Assembly: GCA_030762175.1 (NCBI GenBank)
Contig: CM060842.1
Location: forward strand, 65,340,001 to 65,404,000
Direction of reading: 5' to 3'
DNA from: Metallyticus violacea
Taxonomy: Eukaryota > Arthropoda > Insecta > Mantodea > Metallyticidae
DNA length: 64,000 bases
The notes beneath the pieces are model-generated. The model ran no database searches. It had not been told where the DNA came from and was given only the letters and a program-made list of their open reading frames with translations. Below, in pieces: positions 34,675-46,531 of the stretch. Made by a program: the position numbers and the translations under genes. The stretch's first letter is position 1, and each line of letters begins with the position of its first letter.

Positions 34675-35429
34675 GTTAAAGGGCTTAAAACCATTATTAA
34701 GGTAAATGCATTCCTGGTAATTCAACTCGCTCTATACATTCACGTATAACTGTAATAACCGCCAAATTACAATATGAAATGTTTAAAACTTAAACACATT
34801 TAACCTCTACCGTAAGAAAACAAGCTCTTCAAGTGAACAAAAGTTCCTCGGCTTGGAATGCGCTTCCGTGCGTGAAACTATTTTAGTAGAATTTTGCCGT
34901 TCGTTGACTATCAACCGCCGATTGCAAATGCACCATAAATCAGCTGGAAGTCTACTTTTAATTTTGCGCATGGGTGGACTTTAATGCATCTCTCTCTTGC
35001 CTATCTTAAGTTACCTAATGAAGGAGGCGATTAATCAGACAACCAATTTCCTGCTATTAATTTTGTCCAAAAGGATCTCCAACAGTCAAATAAATAGCAA
35101 CTGCACTAATAGACAGTGAAATGGCAAAAGTCATTATAAATATAATAGAAAAAGATATGTTGTATTAATCCTTTTAGTATTCGAATTAACCATCTTAAAG
35201 GCCGCATTAAATTTTCGCCCTCTTTTATTAAAATATTACTCAGTTGCATTTATTTTAAATCTCACAAGCGAAAAATTAATTAACTTCAAAATTGCTCGTG
35301 CATTTTACATCTATCAGTGTTGCTGAATACTTTGGAAAAGAAAATGAGTTAATATTTGACGGATATTCCTTTCCTCTAGGTTGCCGAGTGGACGACCAAT
35401 TCTGAGGATCGTAATGCCGAGCGCAAATG
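34675..35429. other. Non-coding stretch
   Basis: AT-rich; nothing recognised before the hAT terminus. Confidence 0.4.
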
Positions 35430-35649
35430 CTCTAAGGCAGTGGTACTCAACCTTTTCAAATTCTGGGTCCACCATGAAGGTTTTAAACTTCACGCGGCCC
35501 ATAAGTTAAATTAGTACGCTCTAATCACTGGTGAAAAAGTAAATGCTGTAATCAGGAATTACTCAGTGTTATTAAAAAAATCAATAGATGAAATTACTCT
35601 AATTAAGTACAAACTGAAACTTTGAAAAAATATTTTGTACATACCGAAC

Positions 35650-36434
35650 TAACGTGTTGCCGTTTATGCATAAGCTCGTGTATGTTGGATTCAAGTTCAG
35701 ATAATGAGCGTCGTAAATCAGAGCGTGCATCGTCTATTTCTGTAATTGCTTTTCTCTTGAACCAAAGAGGAAAATCCATTTTTACACAGATATGAAGTGG
35801 CATACTTTAATGCCCGACTTTCAGAAAGTTGTAACATAAATGTAGTTTTAATGTCAGGATCACAGCTAATATCACTGGCAACAAATTTGAATTTTCGTAA
35901 TACAGGAATTGATCTCGAATGCAATTGAATTGTCTGTAATTTTCTGGAACGTAACTTTCAATCTCATTGAGAGCAGAGAGAAGGGGTGCATTAGAATTTA
36001 AGGAAAGGTCATTCTCACATGTAAAAGAGCAAGTTTTGCAAGGTAGAAATATTATTAATTTTGACATACTCTGACCACGGCTTGATCTTTTTAATAGAAT
36101 GCCTTGACTTTATCTAAAGTTGAAACATGGTGATGGTTCGGCCTTAAGAGTTCAGAGCATTTGTGCCATATAAGCCAACGTGGCCAGCCAATTGTCTTTC
36201 AAAAAACAAAGTGACATGCTCATTTTTACTGTTACAATCATTCAAAAATTATGAAACTTCCTGCCTAAGCTAGAAATGTCTTACAAGGACGTTACCCCCC
36301 GAAAGCCAGCGCACTTCTGTGTGAAGCAAATGCTTATGTACATTACCAATTTTACCCCCCCCCAAAAAAAAACAGAAAAATGTCCCGCATTTAATGAACG
36401 AGCTTTTATGAACTATCAATTTAAGTGCAGTTAA
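35650..36434 (-). pseudogene. hAT transposase, C-terminal half (dimerisation domain)
   Basis: On the minus strand the frame resumes near 36420 with FIKARSLNAGHF, then HKHLLHTEVRWLSGGNVL (the conserved tryptophan block), FERQLAGHVG, and near 35890-35660 the hAT dimerisation domain: ALKYATSYLCKNGFSSLVQ, NYRNR, RSDLRRSLSELESNIHEL and MHKRQHVSS. The order and spacing match the end of ZBED5-like hAT transposases. Stops occur around 36250 and 36000. The two halves read in one order across the SINE insertion. Confidence 0.85.
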
Positions 36435-36435
36435 T

Positions 36436-36538
36436 TTTTTATTTATTTGGCTTATTTAAGGACGCTTTTTAACATCTCAGGTCATTAGCATCCTATTCAA
36501 TTCAGGATGTGAAATGACCGATAAATTTTGCCCAGTCT
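36436..36538 (-). repeat. Older SINE family B, 3' part (first segment)
   Basis: Tail portion from GGACGCTTTTTAACATCTCA to GACCGATAAATTTTGCCCAG. It is continued at 36890-37046 on the far side of a younger SINE B, so both belong to one old insertion in the hAT element. Confidence 0.9.
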
Positions 36539-36551
36539 CTTTTTGCGTGCT

Positions 36552-36555
36552 TATT

Positions 36556-36602
<47 letters not shown>

Positions 36603-36876
36603 TGGACGCTCTTTAACATCTCAGGTCATCAGCGTCCCATTCAACTCAGGGCGTGAAACGGCCGACAAATTTTTCTCAGAGGCCTCTCTTTCAGGCTTGA
36701 GGTTCTTTTTCGTGCCGTAAATGTACGACACGGAACCCATGGCTTTACTTCCTTTCCGAAGGAAGCCATACTTACGATTTTTACGCCCGAAAAAATCCAT
36801 CGGTCCCAGTCAAGTTCGAGCCCGCGATCTTGGGTTTAGGAGGCAAGTATGATAACCACTAAACCATCAGGACCAA
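36552..36876 (-). repeat. Younger SINE family B nested inside an older SINE B
   Basis: Complete copy whose 3' end is followed by a TTA/TTTA-rich stretch (36551-36600). Flanks CTTTTTGCGTGCT (36539-36551) and CTTTTTACGTGCT (36877-36889) are a 13-base target duplication with one difference, and the duplicated bases belong to the older SINE B. Confidence 0.95.
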
Positions 36877-36889
36877 CTTTTTACGTGCT

Positions 36890-37046
36890 GTAAATGTACG
36901 ACACGGAGTCAAGACTTTTCTTCCCTCCCGAAGGAAGCCATACTTAGGATTTTTACGACCGAAAAATCCATCGACCCTGGCCGGGATTGAACTCAGCGAT
37001 CTTGGGTCTAAGAGGCAAGTATGGTCAACGGGGCCACCAGGTCCGA
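36890..37046 (-). repeat. Older SINE family B, 5' part (second segment)
   Basis: Continues the old copy from GTAAATGTACGACACGGAGT to the head, with box A end CACCAGGTCCGAC (inverted). The head carries more changes than the nested copy. Confidence 0.9.
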
Positions 37047-37049
37047 CTT

Positions 37050-37875
37050 AATGCTTTTACATATCACTGGGTATTGCGTTACGCTTACGGCCAATGCTTC
37101 CCTGTGAATAAAGCCGTGTACTCAAATCACTTCTGGTGCCACATTACGAACACGCGCAAAAACATCACAGTGTCACGTTTGACAGCCTTCAGAAGTTAGT
37201 CAAATACATTTGTTCCAATCAATGCTGTGCTTAATCACATATTAATTAGCAACTTCGCAAATCTGCGGTTGTGTACGTGGAGAAGTTTTCACAGAAAAGA
37301 AATTATTCATTTGCGATAGCCTGAAATTTACAAGCATACCTAATAAAACAAATGAGATGAGAGTAACTAGCGATCCGATGATTCGTCATTTTGTAATGGA
37401 AAAAATCGACTATCTTTTATTGCCCTGATAAAATTATTTTCTACGTCACTAGACATTTCATTGATACGGCTATGCCTGTATCGTAGACATTAGCTGCTTC
37501 GCTTCTTTTTCACTGAACATAACTTTAATAATACCCTTACAGACAGCAAGAATCAATTCCTCACCTATAGAATGCGATTTTCCAGCTTTATTAATATGAT
37601 GATTGTAAAGTCTTTGAATTCGTGTCCCTACTTTAGATAAAACAGACTTATCTCGTTTAAATAGCATTAATGCGCGAGCGAAATAATGTTCACTTTTGTT
37701 TTTAGCATCTGGATGTTTTGTTTGTAAGTGCCCCTGTAATTTATTTGGTTTTATGGAAGCTTTTGAGAGCACTTCGTAACATAATATACACTGTGGCTTC
37801 AGTTCGTCTTTATCACCACACCACGTAAACCCTAACCCCAACCAGCATCACTTTTACGCTGATATTGCTTCTATA
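37050..37875 (-). pseudogene. hAT transposase, N-terminal half (BED finger and first catalytic region)
   Basis: Starting near 37875 the frame reads GLGFTWCGDKDELKPQC, then CILCYEVLSKASIKPNKLQG and HLQTKH, which gives a BED-type finger C-x2-C ... H-x4-H. Next come HSIGEELILAVCKGIIKVMF and EKEAKQLMSTI, typical of ZBED5/SCAND3-like hAT proteins. After a frame change at about 37470, RINEMSSDVENNF and FFPLQNDESSD follow, the latter being the region of the first catalytic aspartate (LDEST in the family). Then YACKFQAIANE and FLFCEN, then VRNVAPEV and FIHREALAV near 37100. Several stops and frameshifts make it a pseudogene. The host line of such genes includes domesticated members, but nothing here suggests a functional copy. 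Confidence 0.85.
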
Positions 37876-38699
37876 CTTTAGCGTGAATCATCGATTATGC
37901 CACAGCTCAAACATGAAGCAGGGCTGCTTGGTTCACTATCATTCCGGGGATTTGTTGATTCACTCGCTGTATTTTTCTTTTTGATGTTCCTGATTGAGAA
38001 ATGCATCCGGCGTTAAGTATTAAGACGGATATATGCTTAATCTTGAACGAAAGTTGACTGAAGAATAGCAGAGAAATTAAGGTAGTTATCGCGTCGATAT
38101 TGACGGTCGGGAACAAAAGAGATGGCCTGAAGAAATTGTTTTGACAATCACGGATACTCACCAACCAGACTGTAGGCAGAACCTATGACCCGGTCACCCC
38201 GTGTCAACTTTTTGTGGTAGCTTCAAAGACTATCGCCTTTAAGCCACCACAGCGACCTTACAATAGTTCAATGTTTCGTTACGAAAACCGCAAATAATTT
38301 GATTTAAAATCCTTAACAATTTTTTTTTCAATTGAATTTGAAATAACGGGCCACCCGTTATAAATTCAGAAAGAGAGTATTATAATTTTTATTGTCGTTG
38401 TTTTTAACACGAGAGGAAGAAACAACACTATGTGCTGCATTCATTATTAATTCAGGTGATTATTAAGTTATATTGGAAGTAAGGAATTAATATTGAAATA
38501 AAATAACGATCTATAAAGCATTTGAAGAGCACGGGACAAAAACAATCAAAATTGCTTTTAGTGAAATTTGAGATTTTGGTTCCAATAGATTGTAGGTATG
38601 TAGTAAAAAAAAAACCACATGTAGTCCACAAAAAGCATCAAAGAAAAAAATAACGTTTAGGGGAAAAACAATCAAAGTCCTCTGTAAAATACCTGACAA
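37876..38699. other. Non-coding stretch
   Basis: Should contain the lost 5' end of the hAT element, but no inverted terminus matching 35438 was found. A CACCCGTTAT / ATAACGGGCC palindrome-like pair lies near 38343-38365. Confidence 0.35.
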
Positions 38700-38701
38700 T
38701 A

Positions 38702-39762
38702 CGTCCATACGTTTCCGGCCTAACCATTTTCTAGTATGATAAACACAAAAACTATATTTTACTTTTCAATATAGTTACCATTTATTGCAATACACTTCTC
38801 ACGTCTTTGAATTAACATTTCAATCCCCCCACCCCAAAATAGTCAGAAACATTGTCTGCAAAATGGGCATGAACAGTATCCATCACTCCGTCACATTTAA
38901 ATTTCCTTTCCGGAAGGTCTTTCTTGAGTTTTGAGAAGAGGAAATAGTGACTGAGAGCTAGATCTGGGCTATAGGGCAGATGGTCGATCTCCTTGAAGCC
39001 ACATTTCTTCACAGCTTCTTTTGCAACAAGAACTGTGTGCACAGGCGCGTTGTCGCGAAGAAGGCGCACACCACCACTCAAGCTTTCCTCGCCTTTTCTC
39101 TCTGATGGAAGCACGTAGTCTGTGCAGCAGGCCAGCACAGTACTCCCCATTTACTGTGGTGTTCCTATCCTTGAAGTCTGCTTCACAGTCTCAAAAGATT
39201 GTAGCTTTTGAACTGAGGAAAAAAGTCTAGGCACCCATCTTGCACTAACCTTATTCATGTGTAAATGTTCATTAATAATTCGGACTGTTGTTTTAGAAAG
39301 GCCCAACTTTGCTGCTATTTTTGTAACTTTGAGCCGCCGGTCTTCCATAATTTCCCCTTCCACAACACCATGATATCAGGAGTGAGCACCCCTAAGTGCC
39401 GACCTGCACGCTCTTAGTCTTCAATGCTTTCTCGACCCATTCGAAAAAGTTTGGCCCATTCTTTTACGGTAGAATATGAGGGGAATGCTTCCCCATATAC
39501 ACTGTCCAATCGCTGTTTAATTTCGTTTGGAGTAAGTGCTTCTTTTGTGAAGAACTTAATAACAGCTTGATAATCCATTTTGTACATGTCCCAATCTTCC
39601 TCACATAGCCTTCTTTATGCAATTATATCTGAACTGAACACAGCGGAGCGGAAGTTATAGCTGAAATTGTTTTCTTAATAGATAAGGAATGACATCAGAT
39701 ATGAATTTTGTGAAGGCGATAATGCTTTACGGCGAGGCCGGAAACTTATGGACCTACGCTCG
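38702..39762 (-). mobile_element. Mariner (DD34D) element with catalytic deletion
   Basis: 1061 bases between TA dinucleotides (38700-38701 and 39763-39764). Right end (inverted) GAGCGTAGGTCCATAAGTTT; the left end is shortened to CGTCCATACGTTTCCGGCC. It is the same family as the element at 22863. The transposase reads leftwards. Worn N-terminal frames are followed by the second helix-turn-helix KIAAKLGLSKTTVRIINEHL, and VSARWVPRLFSS near 39250. The reading then jumps to the segment just before TTVNGEYY, so about 200 bases holding the first aspartate (TGDET) are gone. HDNAPVH-type second aspartate is kept as RDNAPVH, and the third is replaced by histidine (SPDLALSHYF). It cannot encode an active enzyme. 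Confidence 0.93.
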
Positions 39763-39764
39763 TA

Positions 39765-42700
39765 CATGTACATAGTTACAATAGGTACGCCACTGACTTG
39801 GACAGTTCAACAAATTCACTAAAATTTTTCCAGAAGAGCAGCTATTACTCTGCAGTGCAAACAAATCTTACACTTCCTTGAAATTACTATGTATTTCTCA
39901 TAAGAGCAAACTTTTAAAGAACAGATTAATGATATTTTTAAATACACATTCTTTAATATAGATGTATATTTTAATTCCAGCAGAGTTTAACGAATTCAAG
40001 TATTATGCTATTACGTAGACATCGAATTTTTAGACACTAAAAATTGAAGCTTTAAGTTCCTAAAATAAGTTCAAAATTTAATAAAATAGGCCCTATTTCA
40101 GTAAAACTAGACATTTTAGACACATAAAACTAAGTCTTCAAACCTATTTATTTCACTGAATTTAATCAATTATGCATTAAAATACACGAACACAAAAAGT
40201 ATATTTAAGAAAAGGAGGCAGACAACTATTATATAAACACAGCTGCACACATTGAATACATCGAGGGAGGGGAAAAAAAAAAGTTTTAATTTTTCGAAAT
40301 TCGTTTCCATACTCATTTTCTTTCACATTTATCTGTACAGTACATCCCCAGAATATTTTATAAATTCTCCAGAGTTAATCTTTGCCTCTTGTCAATGAGA
40401 ACCATTTTGAAAGGAAAACACCTCTCTACTGCAACAATTGTCAGGGGAGCAAATTCTAAATTAGCAATAGTAAAAACAAGAATATCTATTGGAACATTTA
40501 CATTTTCCCCCCAGTATTACCGTTGATATTTTTTCCAACAATGAAAAGCCTACGTTTTCATTTAGTAAACTGTCCCACTTACTTTAACCTTCTTTCCCCC
40601 AGTTTCACCCAAAGCACAATATATTTCCCCTGGGCATTCTTAACTATTGCTATTTCAACACAAAGAGATTCATTTTTACGTTCTAAGTGTTCAATGCTTG
40701 CAGCTATGAATGAATAGTTTGATGTTAGGTGGACAATTTTTTTTTCAATGAAACCGCTTGCACATGCTGCCTTAGGTGGCACTTCTCTTCTTGCGAAATG
40801 TAAAAAGTGTAGAAATTAATTTAATTAAAATCCTAAATATTGTATTGCCGAATTTCTATCAAACAGTGCGATTATTTGTTTCGAAAAACCAAAATCGCAA
40901 TTACCCTAAGTACTTTGAACTATTGAAATTTAAAAGCCTAAAGTGTAGTTAGTTGCCTTTAAACGAATTTTAGCTCAGTGTATAAATATTATATAGCTCT
41001 ACTCATTAAAATATATTTCCACTTTTGTTACATACCTATTTGCTACAAATCTCGCAGAATGTAATTTTTCCACCATAAGTGAAGTGTGGAAATTCATTTG
41101 GCCATTGCCTGATCAGCGTAGATGTTGCATTTTTATCTTTTGGCATATTAAATTACACAGGATAAAGTCCTACCCCTTCAAATTTCTCAGCACAAAAAGG
41201 GAGAGGATAGAGGCTAACACACATTCAAACTAACAGTTATACAACATTGTTGTTGAAATTTTATTTGACGAAAATGTGTTCCACCCATTGTTGCATTTGC
41301 CTATAGTGTTAATACAAAAAAGGGGGGCCTTATTTTAGGGCATTATCAAACTCTATTTTCATGAAACATAAATATCAACAATTATTTTTCTCTTCTCCTA
41401 AAGGAATACATTTCTTATTTATATAACCTTCGCTTTGGACGGGCAGCATGGTGTGTCAAATCAGCTGAAGCTACACTGAAGGCGTCTCTCTGTTACTACC
41501 TGTCGGAGAGCCGTACAAGTTGGTTGAGTTGCCGCCAAGCAATACTCCATGCACAACTACAATGTTGTGGATTACTTGGAGGTTCTCGGTGTCCAAACGC
41601 AGGACTATTGGACTAGATCAGACTTTCTAAATATGGGGAGGAACTTTAAGTTATAAAGCTGCAAGGCAATTATTGTGCAGTTTTAAATATGGTTATGGTT
41701 TGTTATATTCTTATGCCCTGTATGTGAATTCTTTATGAGGTGTTCATTGTTCTTGTGCTCACCACAGGATCTAAAGAACAACAACATCTATTAGATTATT
41801 GTAACTCGCCTTGGCTAATCGTGACATGTATTTTGTTCTCTTAAACAAAGTTCAAAATTTCTAAACCATGAGCAAAACAGGAAACATTGCAATTTTCTTC
41901 CTCCCCTCAAATTTACTTTAGTGTCCACAGGGCGAACAAAACAATGAGATAAATGTTTCTCTTAAAATCGATAAATAACTTATGCACGACCTGCACTTTG
42001 ACGTTATCAACTTTTCTAGCAAAAGTATCTGTGCTCTTTTGAAACGTACAACATTTGGCGACTTTGCCGTTTTGGAATCGCCAGTGAAAGACAGGTTGTG
42101 AGTTACAACTATGCATTTATTTATAAAAATGACTTCTCTTAAAATAAATAACAATTAATCACTTAATACCCTGAAACTTCTAGAAGGTATAGATCATAAA
42201 AACTTGCTGAATGTTCTGCAGTAAAGGTCTAAATTTCTCTGGAATGTTCTGAAGTATCAGTACAACCAGCTATAGTCGTATGAAGTAAATTGTACGAGAA
42301 ACTGCCCACGTTCCTAATTCCTCAATTACGCAGCAATTTTAGAAGAAACTAAATTTTAACTCTGCAGTGGGTGCGCCCATTATTACAACACGAGTGTCCG
42401 CGTGGATGACAATAGCTCATTCAACGCGACGACTTTTTTTTAAAAAAAACATTATTGGACATTCAAGTCAACAAATAGCCTAGTATAATGAATATTACAT
42501 TTTTGTGTTGAATTTTATTAAATTAACAGCAGAAAACATGACATTACTACTGCCATGACCCCCCCCCCCCCGATTTTCATAATGTCCACGGTACTCTTCA
42601 TTATTAGCTGTTACTCATTTTATACTAAGTTCATTTTCCACCTCTTTTACATAAATTGTAAGCGTATTTCTCCTTTAATAATACAAATTCCTTCATTTTC

Positions 42701-43282
42701 TGAAAAATATGTCATAACCTACAGTTTTGAGTCTACGCATTCCATTGTCCTCTATCAGGAAGGCTCTGTACCTCACTTTCTTACATTCATTCACTATTTT
42801 TCAGAGTCGCCAATATTTAAATAATACTACCATAAAAAGGAACACATTCTTTAGCGTCAATCTATTCAAGTGAGGCTTGCGAATAAAACTTGCTGAACCC
42901 AACAATTTTAAAATTTAACCCCTAAGTTAGATTTAAGTTTTACCAGGATCACTGTAACAACGAGTATTTGCTTTAAGTTAGGTTACGTGTTCGCTAAGTC
43001 TGAAATAATAGAATGTCCGATACACCAGTTTTGAACTACGCTGCTATCTGTGTACTTTTTGGAGCACTGGCAACAACAGTGAGTCACCAGCTTCCCCACC
43101 TCTCAGGCGTCATTTTTCCTTCCTGCTGCGGATATATGCTGCAAATTAGATGCTTTTGGGGCGGATGGGTTTCGAAGCTCACTTCTCCTGCTGACTTCTG
43201 CTATCATTTTTGGTACTGGGCTACTACGGGCGTTTCAACAACATTGCATTTATATACTTAGAATATGCCTAAGCATATTATG

Positions 43283-43284
<2 letters not shown>
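39765..43284. other. Non-coding stretch
   Basis: About 3.5 kb of AT-rich sequence without a recognised SINE, transposon or exon. A poly-C run lies near 42559-42570. A plus-strand ATG frame at 43013 is noted among the rejected items. Confidence 0.4.

Positions 43285-43321
<37 letters not shown>
43285..43321. repeat. TA dinucleotide microsatellite
   Basis: Uninterrupted TA units. Confidence 0.95.
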
Positions 43322-43769
43322 TTGTTAGAATAACATAACACTATTTACAGTTTTAAATTATAACAAATCACACAAATCAAAGTATTTCAATAACCTTTCA
43401 CAACAAAAATATATTACAAAAGGAACTAACATTTGTTTTTCCAGTGAGCGTAATACAGTTGCTAAGAAATTTAAAGTAATCATTTGCCGAATTAATAAAA
43501 GTAACCATATGCATGCCTTACATTTAGGAATTATTTATACTGGTGAAATTATTTTTTAATTTTATAATCTACCCGAAGTGTTAAGTGCGTATTCAAGATT
43601 TTATATGCTTGTTAGTACATTTAAACAAGCATACATACAATACAAAAACCTCTATGGTGGCAGAGAGAATTTAAATTAGTCTCGATGCCTAAGCCCAATC
43701 ACAGTCTATTATTAGACACTATAGACCAGGCTGTCCAACGTTGTTTGTACTCTGGCACATTTGCACGTA
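43322..43769. other. Non-coding stretch
   Basis: AT-rich; nothing recognised. Confidence 0.4.
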
Positions 43770-44020
43770 CCGCCACGAGTAGCCGAGGTCGTTAAGGCAC
43801 GGACTCGTGAGCGGAAGTTCTGGGGTTCGATTCCCACTAGGACCGTCATCTCTGACTGAGGTTTTCTCCAGGTTTTCTTTAGTCCCCATGAATTCGCAAA
43901 TGCCGAAGAGCTTCCTTCCTTCAAAATAAAAATCTTCTCCCAGTTTATCATTTCATCTCATATAACATTAGCAGACACCTGTGGTGTCTCAATAGTAAAA
44001 ACGGGCGTTAAACACCATTA
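43770..44020 (+). repeat. SINE family A copy
   Basis: Head CCGCCACGAGTAGCCGAGG, box B GGGTTCGATTCCC, shortened middle (the GGGGAGGTACC block is partly missing), and tail GGGCGTTAAACACC ending in A. Confidence 0.92.
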
Positions 44021-45015
44021 AAAAAAGTGCAGTGAACTACGCGGGAGCCAGTTAGGTTCCACTACTTCTACCGATACTACGACTAATAATAATCATTAAA
44101 ATTATAATAACATAAAATTAAAAAAAATATATAAAAGTATATATTTCTCATTCAAAAAATGTCAATCTATATTACTTCTTATAAGAACAAATTTGCTAGT
44201 ACTATAGAATAAACACGTGGGTTTTTCAATAAAACAATTCCGGTCCTCCCATTCACTGTTAAAGCTTTAATTTATTTGCCATTTTGAGAAGACTTATGCC
44301 TAAAATATAACCGATCAATAACTGAATAATTTAAAGTTTAAAAAGTAATGAAAAAAATAATTAAAATGTTAAATGTACAATTTATCACAACACAAGGCAC
44401 TCAAAACATATTTCACAAGGTCAAAATACTGAATGCTCGCCTGAAAGCAAGGAATTGGAAACATTCCTATTGTATGACCGTTATAAATCGTTCGTCGTTG
44501 TTGCGGCACACTTTGTTGGGATTAAACTTACTTTATGGGCAAATTGGGTGTCCCAATGATTTCTAAACTCTTATCATGGTAGGTAGTTTATGGCACTGTA
44601 ATAAAATGAATCATAAGGAAGCAGCCTGTTTTGCACAATAAAAATGCCGCTATAGCAAATTTCCTAAGCTCAAGGACGGTGCTTTTAAAAAAAATTAATA
44701 ATCTATATTCAAATAAAATGGTTTCAAATATTAGTTAAACTTTAATTTGGAAATTGGTTGCCATAAACGGGCGCCGCGTTGGACAGGGCCGGTCATATCT
44801 GCATGGTAAGGACAAAGTCACTTATTCGTCTTGTTTCTTCTTCTACCATATAATCGTATGAGTTCCACGATAGGTTCGAAATCAGCATTGTTTTCTTCAC
44901 TCTATTTTCCTCTTATTTCTTTTAGCCTTAGCAGCCATCGATATGGTGATTAGATGCTCCGGGCATAGCACCAAGTAGCCACAAGCTTGTACACACCAAT
45001 AAACTTGTAACATAC
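44021..45015. other. Non-coding stretch
   Basis: AT-rich; nothing recognised. Confidence 0.4.
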
Positions 45016-45111
45016 CTTAAGACTAACATGGCTTCCAATACAATGACGCCAGCTACAGAGCAGATGATAGTAGTCATCCAGGCCAAGAAGCAGTAAATAG
45101 ATAACAATATC
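45016..45111 (-). CDS. Candidate 96-base exon with membrane segment (unrecognised)
   Basis: On the minus strand a CTCTTGATAG acceptor-like end (AG at 45113-45112) precedes an open 96-base stretch that ends at AAG|GTATGT (donor from 45015). It starts with one base and ends with two bases of split codons, so it would be a symmetric phase 2-2 exon. The 31 complete codons give a hydrophobic peptide with ILLSIYCFLAWMTTIICSVA and then GVIVLEAMLVL, long enough for one or two membrane passes. I do not recognise the protein. The strand is the same as the ARID2-like gene, but ARID2 has no membrane segment. Hydrophobic open frames are common by chance in T-rich DNA. Confidence 0.2.
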
Positions 45112-45627
45112 CTATCAAGAGTCAAGACACAGTTTAAGTACAACAGTGGATTGAGAAATGCTCTAAAATTATATTGCATATTTCAGTATCTAAGCTACTG
45201 TTTGCAGCACAAGTGGCATAAGAATTATTTCCAGAAGAAATGGCTGGGCGAGATACCAATGTGTTCTGTTCCAGCAAACAACGGTACTTGCTTTCCGGTG
45301 TTCTCCATTATCCGAGTTAGAACATTGCTTTAACATTCCCCTCTCCCATAGAACTTCTGTCCTCATGACATGACGTACGTTGTTGTCTTTTAGACGTATA
45401 TAACCCGATAGTGTAAATTTACACAATGCCGCTTTCTTCAACAAGTTCTCACTAGCAGAACCAATTCAAATAGCTAAAAAGTAAAACTGCAACTTTAAGG
45501 GTGATTAATTCTCCCGGTAAAGATTTCAACATCAATAAACAGCATGAAGAGATATTTTTTGCCATTTCCAAAGTTTCCTGCTTTACTTCAATTCCGTCTT
45601 CCTACCAATGACATTCCTCTATACTTC
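45112..45627. other. Non-coding stretch
   Basis: Nothing recognised. Confidence 0.4.
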
Positions 45628-45676
45628 CTTTACGCTAATGACCTGAGATGTTAAAGAGTGTCCGTAAATAAAACGA
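45628..45676 (+). repeat. SINE family B, tail fragment
   Basis: Only the last part survives: GCTAATGACCTGAGATGTTA followed by AGAGTGTCCGTAAATAAA. Confidence 0.75.
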
Positions 45677-45889
45677 ATCTATACTCCCTCCATCATACGC
45701 GCAATGCCTCACATCAACGTCTACCCTACATCTTTTGGAACTCATTTCACCAATACCTTCTACATTCCACCCCTTCTACGACTAATGTTAAGTGGATCGG
45801 CTTAGGAAATAAGTGAATCGCTTGCTCTTTCTTTATCACATGCTTTTGTGTTTCTGCTACATTCCTAATGGACTGTTTTTCTTCCCCCA

Positions 45890-45891
<2 letters not shown>

Positions 45892-45953
<62 letters not shown>
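45892..45953. repeat. TC dinucleotide microsatellite
   Basis: Pure CT/TC run directly upstream of two head-to-tail SINE A copies. Confidence 0.95.
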
Positions 45954-45955
<2 letters not shown>

Positions 45956-45959
45956 CCGC

Positions 45960-46226
45960 ACCGCCAAGGGTGACCGAGGTCGTTAAGGCGCGGACTCTTG
46001 AGCGGGAGGTCTGCGGTTCGAATCCCGCCAGGACCGTCCTCCCTGACTGAGGTTTTTTTTCCCCAGGTTTTCCTCAGTCCTCATAAATGGCAAATGCTGG
46101 GGAGGTACCCTAAACTTAGGCCTGGAACGTTTCCTTCCTTACAAATAAAAATACTTTTCCAATATATCATTTCATCTCATATGTCATGTGATGCCTCTGT
46201 AGCAAAAACGGGCTTTAAACACCATC
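45960..46226 (+). repeat. SINE family A, first unit of a head-to-tail pair
   Basis: Head CCGCCAAGGGTGACCGAGG, box B CGGTTCGAATCCC, body and GGGCTTTAAACACC tail. The next copy begins within a few bases. Confidence 0.92.
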
Positions 46227-46505
46227 TCCACGGCCACATGTGGCCGAGGTCGTAAAGGCACAGACTCCTGAGCGGGAAGTCTGGGGTTCGCATTCCACCA
46301 GAACCGTCCTCCCTGACTGCGGTTTTTTCCACGTTTTCCTCAGTACTCATAAATGGCAAATGCCGGGGAGGTACCCTAAACTTAGGTCTGGAACGTTTCC
46401 TTCCTTAAAAATAAACCCTTTCCCAATATATCATTTCATCTCATGTATTATCAGTGTCCATCGCCTGTGGTGCCCCTGTAGCAAAAACGGACGTTAAACA
46501 CTATT
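46227..46505 (+). repeat. SINE family A, second unit of a head-to-tail pair
   Basis: Head CACATGTGGCCGAGGTCG, box B GGGTTCGCATTCC (one change), complete body, tail GGACGTTAAACACTATTC. A second CT microsatellite follows, so the pair lies inside a CT-rich region. Confidence 0.92.
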
Positions 46506-46514
46506 CATTTTTTC

Positions 46515-46531
46515 ATTCTCTCTCTATTTCT

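Larger units (their letters stand above)
35438..37875 (-). mobile_element. hAT transposon remnant with BED finger (ZBED5-like)
   Basis: Minus-strand element traced across almost its whole transposase. The 3' terminus CAGTGGTACTCAACC at 35438-35452 has the CAGTGGTNCTCAACC form of hAT inverted repeats and is followed inwards by the subterminal CACGCGGCCCAT. The 8 bases outside it (CTCTAAGG, 35430-35437) are where a hAT target duplication would lie. The 5' terminus was not found. A double SINE B insertion (36436-37046) splits the transposase between the HREALAV block and the FIKARSLNAGHF block. Confidence 0.85.

Noticed and set aside
41430..41620. Plus-strand open stretch containing CCG, considered as a tetraspanin exon
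   Set aside because: Only one short motif, no splice sites of quality, and stops nearby.
43013..43261. Plus-strand ATG frame of 82 codons with hydrophobic start
   Set aside because: No domain recognised, low-complexity hydrophobic content, and no supporting splice pattern beyond a weak GTGAGT.
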